A stretch of 64,000 bases of DNA from Shewanella livingstonensis (GCF_003855395.1 NZ_CP034015.1:3110001-3174000); one strand, 5' to 3'; positions 46,419 through 55,451 are shown, numbered from the stretch's first letter. Numbers and translations are program-made. Notes: generated by a model not told the origin, from the sequence alone.

Positions 46419-47032
46419 CCATAGGGCCTTTCCATACAGGTTTGATATGTTTTACCCAAAGCTCTATTTCCTTAGAAGTATAAATACTATCTTTACACAT
46501 AATTTTGGCTATATTAAGAATATTTTCTGTATTCTCTTTATCTATGATTTGGTCAGGAACTGACCAATGAGCTTTTCCAAGACAATCAGTGTAAAAGCCT
46601 ACTTGTTTAAGGTTATCTAAAAGTAAAGGGTGTTCGGCCTTTTCATCATATAATGATTTAAACTCTTCAAGCTTATTTGCCCCACTTGAAACTAAAGACG
46701 GAAATAGCCACATAACATTTTTTTGGTATGAGAACGATAGGCTTTCCACGCATCTTTAACTTGATCACCATTTTTAGCTAATGCTAGCTCACGTAGAATA
46801 CTTACTTTACCCGACTCTTCGATTGATAAAATCGACAAAGATAAGGCAGAAGGAAACCGATTCAGGTTAAATAATATTTCGGCATCCTCGCTTAACCGCC
46901 GAGCATTATCATTAGCAGCATTCATACCCGCTGCAATTTGAGCTGGCTTCAGTGAATTTTTCCATTGACCTAATCCTTTAGACACGAGCACCTCATTGAA
47001 AAGGGTTATAACGCTTAAATAAGGGGTGCGCG

Positions 47033-47533
47033 TTAGCGTGTCCCAGCAGGCGCAGCCTGCGAACTTGATTTACTTGTTACATACTTTCCATACGCAAATA
47101 TGAAGGAGGTAAGTACGACCATGCCCCAAATGGTTGATACAGAAAAGTGATACCAAGCCCAAGACCAGCCACCCTCAGAAACTCTGAAAACAAGCTCAGA
47201 TACCAAAAGAATGCCCGGAACGACAATGCTGATTGGCGCGGTAGTAAAAATAATATTTTTAACTATATCTGAGGCGCTGGTTTCAGGTGTTATTGCGTTC
47301 AGCCTATCCCAACCAATATTTCCCCATGCTACACCGGCTACAAGATAAGAGGTTTCTAATAAAGTTTTGATCAACAAGTTATCACTAAGCGGCCCTTCTA
47401 GTAGTAGTTGCAGATAGTAATATGCTAACCACAGAACAAAGAAACCTCCAACAAAGTGCAATAGAATGAATAACCATTTAAATGCTTTTTTTGATCTTTG
47501 CCCTGTAAATCTTGGTTTGGTCCAGAAACTCAA
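47033..47533 (-). CDS. Hypothetical four-helix membrane protein
   Basis: The 166-residue protein has a basic N-terminus (WTKPRFTGQRSKKAFK) and about four hydrophobic segments: WLFILLHFVGGFFVLWLAYYYLQLL, LLETSYLVAGVAWGN, APISIVVPGILLVSELVF and VSTIWGMVVLTSFIFAYG. The tail is polar. I recognise no family. It lies immediately upstream of abiV on the same strand (41 bp) and could be its partner or a passenger of the island. Its last codons overlap an attC-like inverted structure. Confidence 0.6.
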   Translation of the reverse strand: MSFWTKPRFTGQRSKKAFKWLFILLHFVGGFFVLWLAYYYLQLLLEGPLSDNLLIKTLLETSYLVAGVAWGNIGWDRLNAITPETSASDIVKNIIFTTAPISIVVPGILLVSELVFRVSEGGWSWAWYHFSVSTIWGMVVLTSFIFAYGKYVTSKSSSQAAPAGTR

Positions 47534-47871
47534 ATTACTCTCCAGTTTGTATGCAACAGCTTATTGAACGGCAAAAGAGATTTAAAGTCGGCCGTTTAAG
47601 TTATTGATTAATATCATCCTACATTTAGTATCTTATTAATGTAAAGCCATTTTATTTAACTCCATTGGCAAATAAAAGCGAGCTTGCGCGTTAAAAGTGG
47701 ACTCAATATTCGACAAAAAATAAAAATACATCAATTTCAATGCATTACAAATTCATCGATTTATTACTAGTACTACTTTAGTTTACTTATTAGCCGATTC
47801 AACTTAAAAACACACCAAAAACCATTACAACTGGTTTTATACACAGTACACACTACATAAAGGTGGGAGAC
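47534..47871. other. AT-rich gap, no gene seen
   Basis: The stretch precedes the membrane-protein gene (-) and the small frame at 47872 (+). It contains an AT-rich run with no convincing hairpin or repeat. Confidence 0.4.
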
Positions 47872-48012
47872 ATGGCTGGCACTGGATATATATCTGACAT
47901 TTGTAAGTCGGTTACTAATGAAGTTAAAGCTAGATCGTTCCCTATCGAAAATTATGCGTTTTTCATCATTTTTCGTCTAGAGAGCAGTGGGTTTGCAAAG
48001 GCTGATTTATGA
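47872..48012 (+). CDS. Possible small protein (46 aa)
   Basis: An ATG preceded by GGTGGGAG at good spacing opens a 46-codon frame, MAGTGYISDICKSVTNEVKARS..., ending in TGA. No family is recognised. The 3' part runs into a GC-richer block (47980-48120) that looks like a dispersed intergenic sequence, so the frame may be a relic. The strong ribosome-binding site is the main support. Confidence 0.3.
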   Translation: MAGTGYISDICKSVTNEVKARSFPIENYAFFIIFRLESSGFAKADL

Positions 48013-48129
48013 ACAAGAATGCGCTTTACCCCTTTGCTCTGGTGTGGGCGAAGCGCCACGACGTTGGTGGCCGCAGGCCATTCATCAAAATGAAGATGGC
48101 CATTGGTCATAACCCCAACCTTGCAATGC

Positions 48130-48678
48130 TTACAAATAACGCGCAAATTGCTGACCACTTTTAAGCGGTTTAGTGGGTGCGACCACTGCTGGGGTGCCGA
48201 CATATAAAAAGCCAACAATTTGATCATCTGCGGCTAATCCTAATGCATTATTCACATCTGCATTAAAAGCAAAATCGCCTGTACGCCATACTGCACCCAC
48301 ACCAATCGAAAATGCCGCTTGTTGCATGGCCATTGTGGCGCAACCCGCTGCAATATGCTGCTCAATGGCTGGCACTTTGTCATGCGCTTGTGTTTTGGCG
48401 ACTACCGTAATCACCATAGGTGCACGATAAGGCATGTTGGCGACTTTAGTCAAAAAAGCTTCATCTGCGCCACTTTTTTTAGCCGCATCAACAAAAATAT
48501 CTGCCAACTTAGCTAAGCCATCATCTACCGCAATAATAAACTCCCAAGGCGTTAATGCACCGTGGTCTGGCACTCTTGCTGCGGCATCAAGCAAAAAAGT
48601 GAGTTGTTCTGCATTTGGGGCTGGTGCCACTAAGCGAGGAGTCGATTGGCGAGTCAATAACAGTTGTTTGGCGTCCAA
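48130..48678 (-). CDS. NAD(P)H nitroreductase, YdjA-like
   Basis: The 182-residue FMN enzyme starts LLLTRQSTPRLVAPAPN (phosphate-binding Arg) and has ARVPDHGALTPWEFI, MAMQQAAFSIGVGAVWRTGDFA and QIVGFLYVGTP, the YdjA-type nitroreductase pattern. It reduces nitro compounds or related electron acceptors; the physiological substrate is unknown. It forms the 5' edge of conserved DNA beside the island. Confidence 0.9.
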   Translation of the reverse strand: MDAKQLLLTRQSTPRLVAPAPNAEQLTFLLDAAARVPDHGALTPWEFIIAVDDGLAKLADIFVDAAKKSGADEAFLTKVANMPYRAPMVITVVAKTQAHDKVPAIEQHIAAGCATMAMQQAAFSIGVGAVWRTGDFAFNADVNNALGLAADDQIVGFLYVGTPAVVAPTKPLKSGQQFARYL

Positions 48679-48718
48679 GATACAATCCTATTGAATAAAT
48701 TATGCCGCCGATATTAGC

Positions 48719-48750
48719 AAAAATCCCACGCATTAGGTGGGATTTTTTAG
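48719..48750. terminator. Terminator between the doxX-like and nitroreductase genes
   Basis: Stem AAATCCCAC (48721-48729) / GTGGGATTT (48737-48745) with flanking A and T runs; it terminates the doxX-like transcript on the minus strand. Confidence 0.8.
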
Positions 48751-48846
48751 GGTTGTTCTATGTAACCTAAATTCGTAATAACAAATGCCTCTCAAACAAT
48801 CCTTTGTTATCCTTTGTTATCCTTAGTTCAGGTGATGTAAACAAGG

Positions 48847-49446
48847 TTACTTTAACAACCAACGCCCTATAAAGTAATCAACACTGGTGTAACGACCTCC
48901 GCCTAAAGTAAACAGAGCAAAAAGCATGATTAGATAGGTAATAGCAAACTCAATACCATTATTAAGAATAACAAAATTACCTGAACTGGTAAGCCATTCA
49001 TAATTACCATGTTGTTGTAAAATAGCTTTGGCCGCAGACAGCTTTTCTGCAGAAGCCAGCACGTTTTCATTAGCTAACCAAGAACTTGCATCGGCAATCG
49101 CTAACCATCCATTAGGTAAGTGCACAGCAAATGCAGCGACAATCATGGTCATCATCATAGGCAGTGCAACAATGCGGGTAGCAAGGCCTATTAACAGTAA
49201 AAAACCACCAAACAATTCTGTACCTGCTGCCATTGCTGTCATGACTTCAGGCATAGGTAAGCCTAATCCCCAATCTGGATTACCAAACCAAGCCGCGGTG
49301 TCTTCAAAATGTGATAGTTTGTTGTAACCGGCTTGCATTAGCACCGGTGCCAAGTAAATTCTTAACGCTAATGGAGCAAAACCTTGCATATGTTTAATCA
49401 CATTTAAAAACTGTTGATATAACCCGCTAAGCATTTGCATAATCAT
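48847..49446 (-). CDS. DoxX family membrane protein
   Basis: The 199-residue inner-membrane protein has four helices with LALRIYLAPVLMQAGYNKLSHFEDTAAWF, MAAGTELFGGFLLLIGLATRI and MTMIVAAFAVH typical of DoxX. A longer second loop (ASSWLANENVLASAEKLSAAKAI) is a variant also seen in Shewanella. DoxX proteins are linked to redox and sulfur metabolism, but the role here is not known. Confidence 0.88.
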   Translation of the reverse strand: MIMQMLSGLYQQFLNVIKHMQGFAPLALRIYLAPVLMQAGYNKLSHFEDTAAWFGNPDWGLGLPMPEVMTAMAAGTELFGGFLLLIGLATRIVALPMMMTMIVAAFAVHLPNGWLAIADASSWLANENVLASAEKLSAAKAILQQHGNYEWLTSSGNFVILNNGIEFAITYLIMLFALFTLGGGRYTSVDYFIGRWLLK

Positions 49447-49532
49447 CCCTACTGATATTGTTGTTATTGTAAAAGACCTGCTAAGGATAAAAAATATTTC
49501 AGTTGAGAAAACTTTTACTATAAAAGATTGAT

Positions 49533-50396
49533 TTATTTATCTAAGTGAAGCTCAGTTAAATCATCCACTAACGCTGTGAGTTTTTTATCAAAATGCTTAC
49601 GTTGTTTTTGACTAAACGTTTGATTCAACGTTATTAACATAGAACCAAATTTTCGAGTATTTTCGGTGACATTATCTCGATACATTTCAGATTTTAGCTC
49701 GTCCGGCGAGATCATTAATAATGTCATTTGTTGGGTAAAGTAATCTGTTTGCTGACGTCGTTTTAATGCTTGTTCAAATTGACGCAACCATTCATGACGA
49801 TATTCTAACCACATATCTAACGTGGCTAAACGCTCTGTATTGGCTTGATGAATAATATTTTTTTGCGCGTCAGTAACAGTGCCTGTCCACTCTGATAATT
49901 GTTTTGCGATCCGTTTGTCTGAGTCAGTTATCAATTCAGCTTGCTCTTTGCCGGCATATTCTTCGATTAATTCTTGCTGTTCTTTTTTAAGCTGCAGCAA
50001 AATCTGATCAACTTGCTCATCGGTCAGGCTTGCCATAATAGGTAACAATTCAGGCATAACGAAGTTGAAAATACGATACCAATGCGCCTTTGCCATTGAG
50101 ACTTGTTCAAGCCATAACTCTGGGGTCATGGTTTGTTGATTAGTTAATGTCGACAATAATGAGAGTTGATCACGGTAACGCGGTAATTCTTGCTGGCGAT
50201 GCCAAACGAGAAAAGATTCAATAATAACATCAAATTTATCTTGCTGTTCTGAGGTTAACTCTACGTACTCTTCAACTTCCCACTCTATTGCCCAATCCAG
50301 AAAAAAATAGCTTACTTTAGTTGAGCAACCAACAAAAAATAGGCTACTTAACAGTAGGATAATTAATTTTTTAGACACAGATAATTCCTTTATCAA
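49533..50396 (-). CDS. DUF6279 family lipoprotein
   Basis: The 287-residue protein has a lipobox (SSLFFVGCSTK, Cys24) followed by the family start YFFLDWAIEWEVEEYVELTSEQQDKFDVIIESFLVWHRQQELPRY in parts. The mature part is mostly charged helix rich in Gln and Glu. The function is unknown. It is the last gene before the thiamine locus, 32 bp downstream of the kinase gene and possibly co-transcribed with it. Confidence 0.75.
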   Translation of the reverse strand: MIKELSVSKKLIILLLSSLFFVGCSTKVSYFFLDWAIEWEVEEYVELTSEQQDKFDVIIESFLVWHRQQELPRYRDQLSLLSTLTNQQTMTPELWLEQVSMAKAHWYRIFNFVMPELLPIMASLTDEQVDQILLQLKKEQQELIEEYAGKEQAELITDSDKRIAKQLSEWTGTVTDAQKNIIHQANTERLATLDMWLEYRHEWLRQFEQALKRRQQTDYFTQQMTLLMISPDELKSEMYRDNVTENTRKFGSMLITLNQTFSQKQRKHFDKKLTALVDDLTELHLDK

Positions 50397-50428
50397 AACC
50401 TATCGTATTAGTACGTTATCACAGTATA

Positions 50429-51433
50429 TTAGCAAGTGATTAATGTGAAGTATTTTGTAAAGTAATGTAAATACTGTGTTGATATTTTTGGTTCTTTAGC
50501 TGCCATTAGCAATGCCCACATCGCTGAAAATAACCAAAAACAATTAATCGCCGCGGGTAATGCCGCTTTAGCAGCTGCAACATCCGTTAAGTTTGAGGTT
50601 TGGCAATACTGCATAATAACGTTTTCAATTAATTGATTAACTTGGCTTATTGATAACTGATGGGTGGCTACCACACTGGCTAAATCGAATAATGGATGAC
50701 TAGCTACTGCATATTCAAAATCAATACATAGCAGCTTTGGATGCGAGGAACGACCACTGAGCAATAAATTATCAGGGGTTAAATCGCGATGACAAAAAGC
50801 GGGTAGTAACGCACAGGCTTCTAACTGAGATAACCAATGTCGAACAAGTCCATTTAAGCGTAACAACTGTTGCCAAGCATGATGCCATTGCGGATCGGTT
50901 TGCGTCGAGTTGACTGAATCTAATTGCTGCGCATATTGTTGCCACTGCGCGCTCACTGTCATACTTTTATGAGGTACAGGTAATGTACTGAGTGTACGAA
51001 ATACTTCGCTTAATAAACGAACCACATCAAGGTCCGAAATAGAATTTTTTGTAGCTTGCTCAATAGAGGCATGGCTGTGCATTGTCGAAAATATCGACCA
51101 GTCGATGCCTGGTTGATCAATAAACTCACTTAAATAGACTTGTTTATTATCACTAACCCAAATCAATTCGGGGGCAATGTTAGCCACTATAGCAGCTTGC
51201 CAACATTCAACTTCAAGCGCCCTATCACACCAATTGCTGTGGGGTTGGTTGACTCTTAATACCTTATCGCCATCATCACAAGATAACTTAATATTAACAT
51301 TGCTGATCCCAGTGTTAAAAATCGACACTGCACTACATTGTAAAACAAGCTGCTGAAACAATACCGCTGGCATTGTTTGCTTGATAATATTGAGTACATC
51401 TGTGGGTAGAGATAACAACGGTTGTGGCATCAA
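50429..51433 (-). CDS. Aminoglycoside/choline-kinase-fold phosphotransferase, probable thiamine kinase
   Basis: The 334-residue protein has the APH fold: CDDGDKVLRVNQPHSN (beta3), FCHRDLTPDNLLLSG (catalytic loop), LLCIDFEYAVASHPLFDLASVVATH (DFE metal motif). This is close to the YcfN/ThiK group, which phosphorylates salvaged thiamine. Its position at the end of a TPP-riboswitch-controlled receptor, YkoF-like and PnuC/PnuT cluster makes thiamine the most likely substrate. Choline or another amino alcohol remains possible. Confidence 0.75.
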   Translation of the reverse strand: MMPQPLLSLPTDVLNIIKQTMPAVLFQQLVLQCSAVSIFNTGISNVNIKLSCDDGDKVLRVNQPHSNWCDRALEVECWQAAIVANIAPELIWVSDNKQVYLSEFIDQPGIDWSIFSTMHSHASIEQATKNSISDLDVVRLLSEVFRTLSTLPVPHKSMTVSAQWQQYAQQLDSVNSTQTDPQWHHAWQQLLRLNGLVRHWLSQLEACALLPAFCHRDLTPDNLLLSGRSSHPKLLCIDFEYAVASHPLFDLASVVATHQLSISQVNQLIENVIMQYCQTSNLTDVAAAKAALPAAINCFWLFSAMWALLMAAKEPKISTQYLHYFTKYFTLITC

Positions 51434-51466
51434 ATATTCACTCTATTGAAATAGTATTGTGATTGG

Positions 51467-52222
51467 CTATACACCAACCACTTCTTGGGCAATGTTGTCT
51501 TGTTGTACTATATTATGACGATATTTTTTACGCCACATCATGTAGCCACCAATAGCCATCGCAACATATAAAACAAACAGACCAGAGGTTAGCATTAATC
51601 CTTTTTGGAAATACAAGTAAATAGACACAAAATCAATAACTACCCAATAAAGCCAGTTCTCCAATACTTTTTTCGCCACTAGATAGGTAGTCACAACAGC
51701 AAAACAAGTGGTTGCTGCGTCGATATAGGGAAATGCTGCCGACGTATAATTAGCCATTAAATATCCCACCAGCAAAGACACGACTGACGTTACGCTAATA
51801 ACAAAAGCGTGGGTAATCCACGACCAACTCGTAATGTTAAGTTGATGGGTTGCTATGTTGTGCTGAGCACTATTATACAGTTCATTTTTATGCAAACCAT
51901 TTTTATGCAAGCTACTGTTATCAATATCAGCGCTTTGCTGCTCTTGATGTTGCGAGGATGGCACATGTAACCACAACCAGTAACCATATACCGCCATGCC
52001 CATATAATAGATATTGAGTACTGATTCCATCAACAGCGATACATTCCAAAATAACACCGTATAAATGGCAGTACTAATAAATGCCGCAGACCAACACCAA
52101 ATATTGGTCTTCATCGCCAGAATGAGATAAGCCAGCGCCAACATAACGGCAATGGCTTCCCAGAACGTCATTAATGACGCTTCGCTAAAGGCTTGTTGCA
52201 ATGTTAACAATAGATCGTTCAT
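51467..52222 (-). CDS. pnuT: PnuC-family transporter, probable thiamine permease PnuT
   Basis: The 251-residue membrane protein has PnuC helices: FWEAIAVMLALAYLILAMKTNIWCWSAAFISTAIYTVLFW, ESVLNIYYMGMAVYGYWLW, YIDAATTCFAVVTTYLVAKKVLENWLYWVVIDFVSIYLYFQKGL. A polar insert after YGYWLW (about residues 87-128, containing the duplicated LHKNGLHKNEL) is not usual. Context in a TPP-regulated cluster argues for thiamine rather than nicotinamide riboside. It acts with the kinase downstream, which would trap the vitamin. Confidence 0.85.
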   Translation of the reverse strand: MNDLLLTLQQAFSEASLMTFWEAIAVMLALAYLILAMKTNIWCWSAAFISTAIYTVLFWNVSLLMESVLNIYYMGMAVYGYWLWLHVPSSQHQEQQSADIDNSSLHKNGLHKNELYNSAQHNIATHQLNITSWSWITHAFVISVTSVVSLLVGYLMANYTSAAFPYIDAATTCFAVVTTYLVAKKVLENWLYWVVIDFVSIYLYFQKGLMLTSGLFVLYVAMAIGGYMMWRKKYRHNIVQQDNIAQEVVGV

Positions 52223-52228
52223 TGCAGG

Positions 52229-52489
52229 TTATTCGCTATGAGCTAAATTGAGCTCACCACCAATAAACTTACATACGAAAACGGCTTTGCCCCATTTTTG
52301 ATGGGCTGCTTGCATTTCAGTGGCCAGCATCAACATAACATCGGTATACTCGCCACACACTTGGGTGGCCATAGCATTAGTGACGCGTTCAATATTGTCA
52401 TAACTATCTACTCTGCCGATGAACCACTGGATGGGATCAAGATAGTTTTCATTAAACGGATACATGCTAATTTCTGCAGTTAATTTCAT
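52229..52489 (-). CDS. YkoF-like thiamine-binding domain protein
   Basis: From ATG 52489 (AAGGAATT upstream) the protein is 86 residues, MKLTAEISMYPFNENYLDPIQWFIGRVDSYD..., the YkoF domain signature, ending FVCKFIGGEL. YkoF binds thiamine or its pyrimidine HMP in Bacillus. Here it is cytoplasmic, with no signal peptide, between receptor and permease genes. An upstream ATG at 52516 would add nine residues without an RBS. Confidence 0.8.
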   Translation of the reverse strand: MKLTAEISMYPFNENYLDPIQWFIGRVDSYDNIERVTNAMATQVCGEYTDVMLMLATEMQAAHQKWGKAVFVCKFIGGELNLAHSE

Positions 52490-52540
52490 TTTAATTCCTT
52501 CATAAAAACGCTGCAACTTACGTTACAGCGGTCTGGGTAA

Positions 52541-54742
52541 TTACATAAATTGGACTTCTAACGTCACACCTAACTGGCGTGGGTCACCATAACGGATGTA
52601 TTGCTTGTCTGCCCAATCTTGGTCTGGCTCATTGCCAAAGTAAAAGCCACGCACGCCGTATTGTTCATCAAAAATATTACGGCCCCATAAATAAGCTGAC
52701 CAGGTTGGTGTTTCGTAACCTAAACGGGCATTATAAATGGTGTAGGCTTGTGATTTTGACTCGTTACTATCTGAATAATAAAACTGACTTTTACCACTGG
52801 CATTCACGTTAGCAAACCACCCAGAATCAGCAACATAGGTCATACCAGCACTGTAAGTAACATTGGGGGAATGCGCCAGTTCACGTCCAGATAAATCAAT
52901 GGTAGAACCGTATTTGTCATTGTATTGATATTGACCATATTCAGTTTCTAACCAACCAAAACTACCATAAAATTCAATATTTTCGGTCAAATACCATTTC
53001 GCATCGAGTTCAGCACCGTAGTTATTCGAGCTACCCGCATTTTCAGTAAAGAGAATAAACCGCTGTGGACTATCGGGATCTTGTAATGATGCTGCCACTT
53101 GCTGATCTTGACGATCCATATAAAACAGCGCCAATGTTGAATCTACTTGACCATCAAACCAGCTTGATTTTAAGCCCATTTCATAGTTATATAAAATCTC
53201 GGTATCAAACTCTTTTTTGTTAGATAACTCCGCAGGAAGTGTCATATTAAACCCGCCCGCCTTGTAACCTCTGGCAATACGAGCATAGATATTTTGATTA
53301 TCATTAATCGCTTTTGATAACGCAATATGGCCACCCCACATGTCTTCTGACGGTGCAAAATCATCTTTATTACTATCACTGTAATCGCTATCGCGACGTT
53401 CAAGTCGTAGTCCTGTAGACAATAAATAATCATCGCCTAAATGGCTGTCTAACTGCCCAAATACCGCATAATTGGTGGCATCGTAATTTGACTGCAGCAC
53501 TTCATCGGGATAAGTGTTGTACTCTGAATACAAGTCATTATCTTCTTGTAAATTCATCGCATATACACCCACTAACCAGTCAGTGCTGCCCGCAAAAATA
53601 CGCCCTGCTGTTTTTGATGATAGACGAAATTCTTGGGTTAAGGTTTTACGATCGCCCTCTTTGTCCCAAGTATAATCGTAAACACAAGGTTCGGTGCCAT
53701 TAACGGCACCGGTGGCATCATAAGCTGTGCATTGTTTACTTGCCCAATACTGTGGATTAGCCCAATCACCATCATAGCCATTATGATGATCAGTTTGTGC
53801 AAATGAGGTAAGCGAGGTGAAATCAAATGCTGGCATACCAGAATAAATAAACTTAATTCCAGCACCGGAGGTTTTTTGTGTATCTACACCTGGTTGATCA
53901 GTTAACGTATTACTGCGATTGTTGTCTAATGTCCACACATCGTAGCCATTATCAAAGTTTGCATGCAATAAGGTTAAATCGACTTGCAGATCGTCCGTTG
54001 CATACCAACGTAATTTCGCTCGTGCGGTCAACTCGTCACGCTCATTAGTATCGTCGCGATTAAGATAAAGGTTATCACGGTAACCGTTTTGGTTATGCTG
54101 TTCTAACGATATGCGATAGAGTAATTTGCCTGAGTCGTTGAGCGGACCAGAGCTGAAGCCAGAAAGAGTTCGAAGATTGTCGTCACCTAAGCTGACTTTG
54201 GCGCCATGCTCAAATGATTCTGTAGGGTCGTTACTTTTTAAGTATATTAATCCGGCTAATGCATTGGCACCATATTGCGTTCCTTGCGGGCCACGCAATA
54301 CTTCAACTTGTTGCATGTCATACATGCTCGACACCATACCTAGGCCAGACAAGTCGATATCATCAACCACAAAACCAACCGATGAGTTAGGTGCTCCTTG
54401 ATATTGCTCTTGCTCACCAACGCCGCGAATTTGAAAGTATTTAGGACGAGAGCTACCACCAGACCAGTTAAAATTAGCAATCGAATTAAGCACATCTTCA
54501 AAATGTTGTGCGCCTTCATCTTCTAATTGTTGTGCATCAATAACGGTCACACTAGACGGCATTTTATCAAGGCTGATATTACTAAAATCAGCATTAACAA
54601 CAATGACTTCCATTTTTTCATATTCAGGTGTTACGCGTTCAACATCAGCGGTTTTAGCCATAGCAACAGGTGAGCTTAAGGCTGCAATAACCGCTAAGGC
54701 AATAGGCGTTTGGTGTAATCTAATAGAGTTTTTCGTGAACAT
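52541..54742 (-). CDS. TonB-dependent outer-membrane receptor, probable thiamine uptake
   Basis: The 733-residue receptor has a signal peptide (IALAVIAALSSPVAMA), a TonB box-like MEVIVVNA, a plug domain (QLEDEGAQHFEDVLNSI, IRGVGEQ, VEVLRGPQGTQYGANALAGLIYLKS) and a 22-strand barrel ending LEVQFM. The adjacent TPP riboswitch predicts that it imports thiamine or a derivative. TonB-ExbBD are not encoded here. Confidence 0.9.
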   Translation of the reverse strand: MFTKNSIRLHQTPIALAVIAALSSPVAMAKTADVERVTPEYEKMEVIVVNADFSNISLDKMPSSVTVIDAQQLEDEGAQHFEDVLNSIANFNWSGGSSRPKYFQIRGVGEQEQYQGAPNSSVGFVVDDIDLSGLGMVSSMYDMQQVEVLRGPQGTQYGANALAGLIYLKSNDPTESFEHGAKVSLGDDNLRTLSGFSSGPLNDSGKLLYRISLEQHNQNGYRDNLYLNRDDTNERDELTARAKLRWYATDDLQVDLTLLHANFDNGYDVWTLDNNRSNTLTDQPGVDTQKTSGAGIKFIYSGMPAFDFTSLTSFAQTDHHNGYDGDWANPQYWASKQCTAYDATGAVNGTEPCVYDYTWDKEGDRKTLTQEFRLSSKTAGRIFAGSTDWLVGVYAMNLQEDNDLYSEYNTYPDEVLQSNYDATNYAVFGQLDSHLGDDYLLSTGLRLERRDSDYSDSNKDDFAPSEDMWGGHIALSKAINDNQNIYARIARGYKAGGFNMTLPAELSNKKEFDTEILYNYEMGLKSSWFDGQVDSTLALFYMDRQDQQVAASLQDPDSPQRFILFTENAGSSNNYGAELDAKWYLTENIEFYGSFGWLETEYGQYQYNDKYGSTIDLSGRELAHSPNVTYSAGMTYVADSGWFANVNASGKSQFYYSDSNESKSQAYTIYNARLGYETPTWSAYLWGRNIFDEQYGVRGFYFGNEPDQDWADKQYIRYGDPRQLGVTLEVQFM

Positions 54743-54747
54743 AGGAC

Positions 54748-54766
54748 CTCAAATAATGATTTTGAG
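54748..54766 (-). promoter_or_regulatory. Hairpin sequestering the receptor's ribosome-binding site
   Basis: Arms CTCAAA and TTTGAG (minus strand) overlap the Shine-Dalgarno GAGG directly before the receptor ATG. Together with the riboswitch this suggests translational control. Confidence 0.5.
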
Positions 54767-54807
54767 ATCCGGCAAGAGTAGCGAATAAGAGGTGCACCTA
54801 AAAATAG

Positions 54808-54906
54808 TGTGGCCCATTCCTACGCCGGTATAAGCCGGATCAGGTTCTAAGGGTTCGTCGTACAGACATCTCAGTTCAGGTTTTACTGAACACCCCTTGG
54901 CGGCCA
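54808..54906 (-). promoter_or_regulatory. TPP riboswitch (THI element)
   Basis: The minus strand shows GGGGTG, CTGAGA (54874-54869), ACCCTTAGAACCTGATCCGG and CGGCGTAGGAA in the canonical order of the thiamine pyrophosphate riboswitch. It lies about 65 bases upstream of the receptor start. A TATAAT box at 54914-54909 is the likely -10. The 316-bp gap 54743-55058 contains nothing else. Confidence 0.97.
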
Positions 54907-55058
54907 CGATTATAAACTAACTTCAACATGAATACACGAGCAGTGACACAATTTGATAACTCAACAATGCAATTAATTAACCATCATGCTAAATCACATC
55001 TGTATTCATATTGCGATTAATCATAATCAATTACTCTTGAAATTAATAATAGTACAAC

Positions 55059-55451
55059 CTAATTTGAAAAGGCTTGTCGCACATAAACTTCAAATCGTGT
55101 TGCTTGCGGATTAGGAGCTACTGCACCAACTTGCAACTGTTGCTTGCCATGTAACTTAACAGACTTCCAGCTGCTTGCTTCATCTTCTAGCGTAAATCCG
55201 CTAGCATCGAACCAAGTGAATTTATATTGAATGCGTAAATCAGTACGTGATTGGCTTTGAATTAATGCCGAGGCTTTAATTAAATCAGCGACCATAAGTG
55301 ATGAAATATCGGTCACGTTAACATCGCTAGCAAACGAGCTATTATCCACCCTAACCTGGCCACTAGAATCGACCGCAATACCTGCGGTATTGTGCGCACA
55401 AGCCGTCAGTAATAGTGCCGAAGCGACAATCCATAATGATGTTGTTTTCAT
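55059..55451 (-). CDS. ycfL: YcfL family lipoprotein (DUF1425)
   Basis: Starting at ATG 55451 the protein has a lipobox at Cys18 (LLLTACAHN) and a short beta-rich domain: VADLIKASALIQSQSRTDLRIQYKFTWFDASGFTLE, the YcfL pattern. In E. coli ycfL follows hinT in an operon with lpoB, thiK and nagZ; here hinT is upstream with two thioesterases between. An upstream ATG at 55496 would bury the signal peptide. Confidence 0.8.
   Translation of the reverse strand: MKTTSLWIVASALLLTACAHNTAGIAVDSSGQVRVDNSSFASDVNVTDISSLMVADLIKASALIQSQSRTDLRIQYKFTWFDASGFTLEDEASSWKSVKLHGKQQLQVGAVAPNPQATRFEVYVRQAFSN

Larger units (their letters stand above)
44777..46991 (-). pseudogene. abiV: abiV-type abortive infection gene, broken by an IS and a frameshift
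   Basis: Removing the IS50-like element (44884-46418) and one 9-bp target copy joins KHIKPVWKGPM to ELMKEALNNWFEEMVKE..FVG. A second lesion is a 7-A tract (46718-46724): the upstream frame ...AYRSHTKKMLCGYFRL stops, but one extra A gives SHTKKNVMWLFPSLVSSG and restores a protein of about 223 residues. The N-terminal part, AAGMNAANDNARRLSEDAEILFNLNRFPSALSLSILSIEESGKVSILRE in pieces, is the AbiV HEPN-like family signature. AbiV blocks phage translation in Lactococcus. Start GTG 46991 or 46985. Confidence 0.8.

Noticed and set aside
47952..48227. 91-codon minus frame overlapping the nitroreductase end
   Set aside because: It overlaps a well-supported gene in another frame, and the non-overlapping part lies in a possible intergenic repeat.
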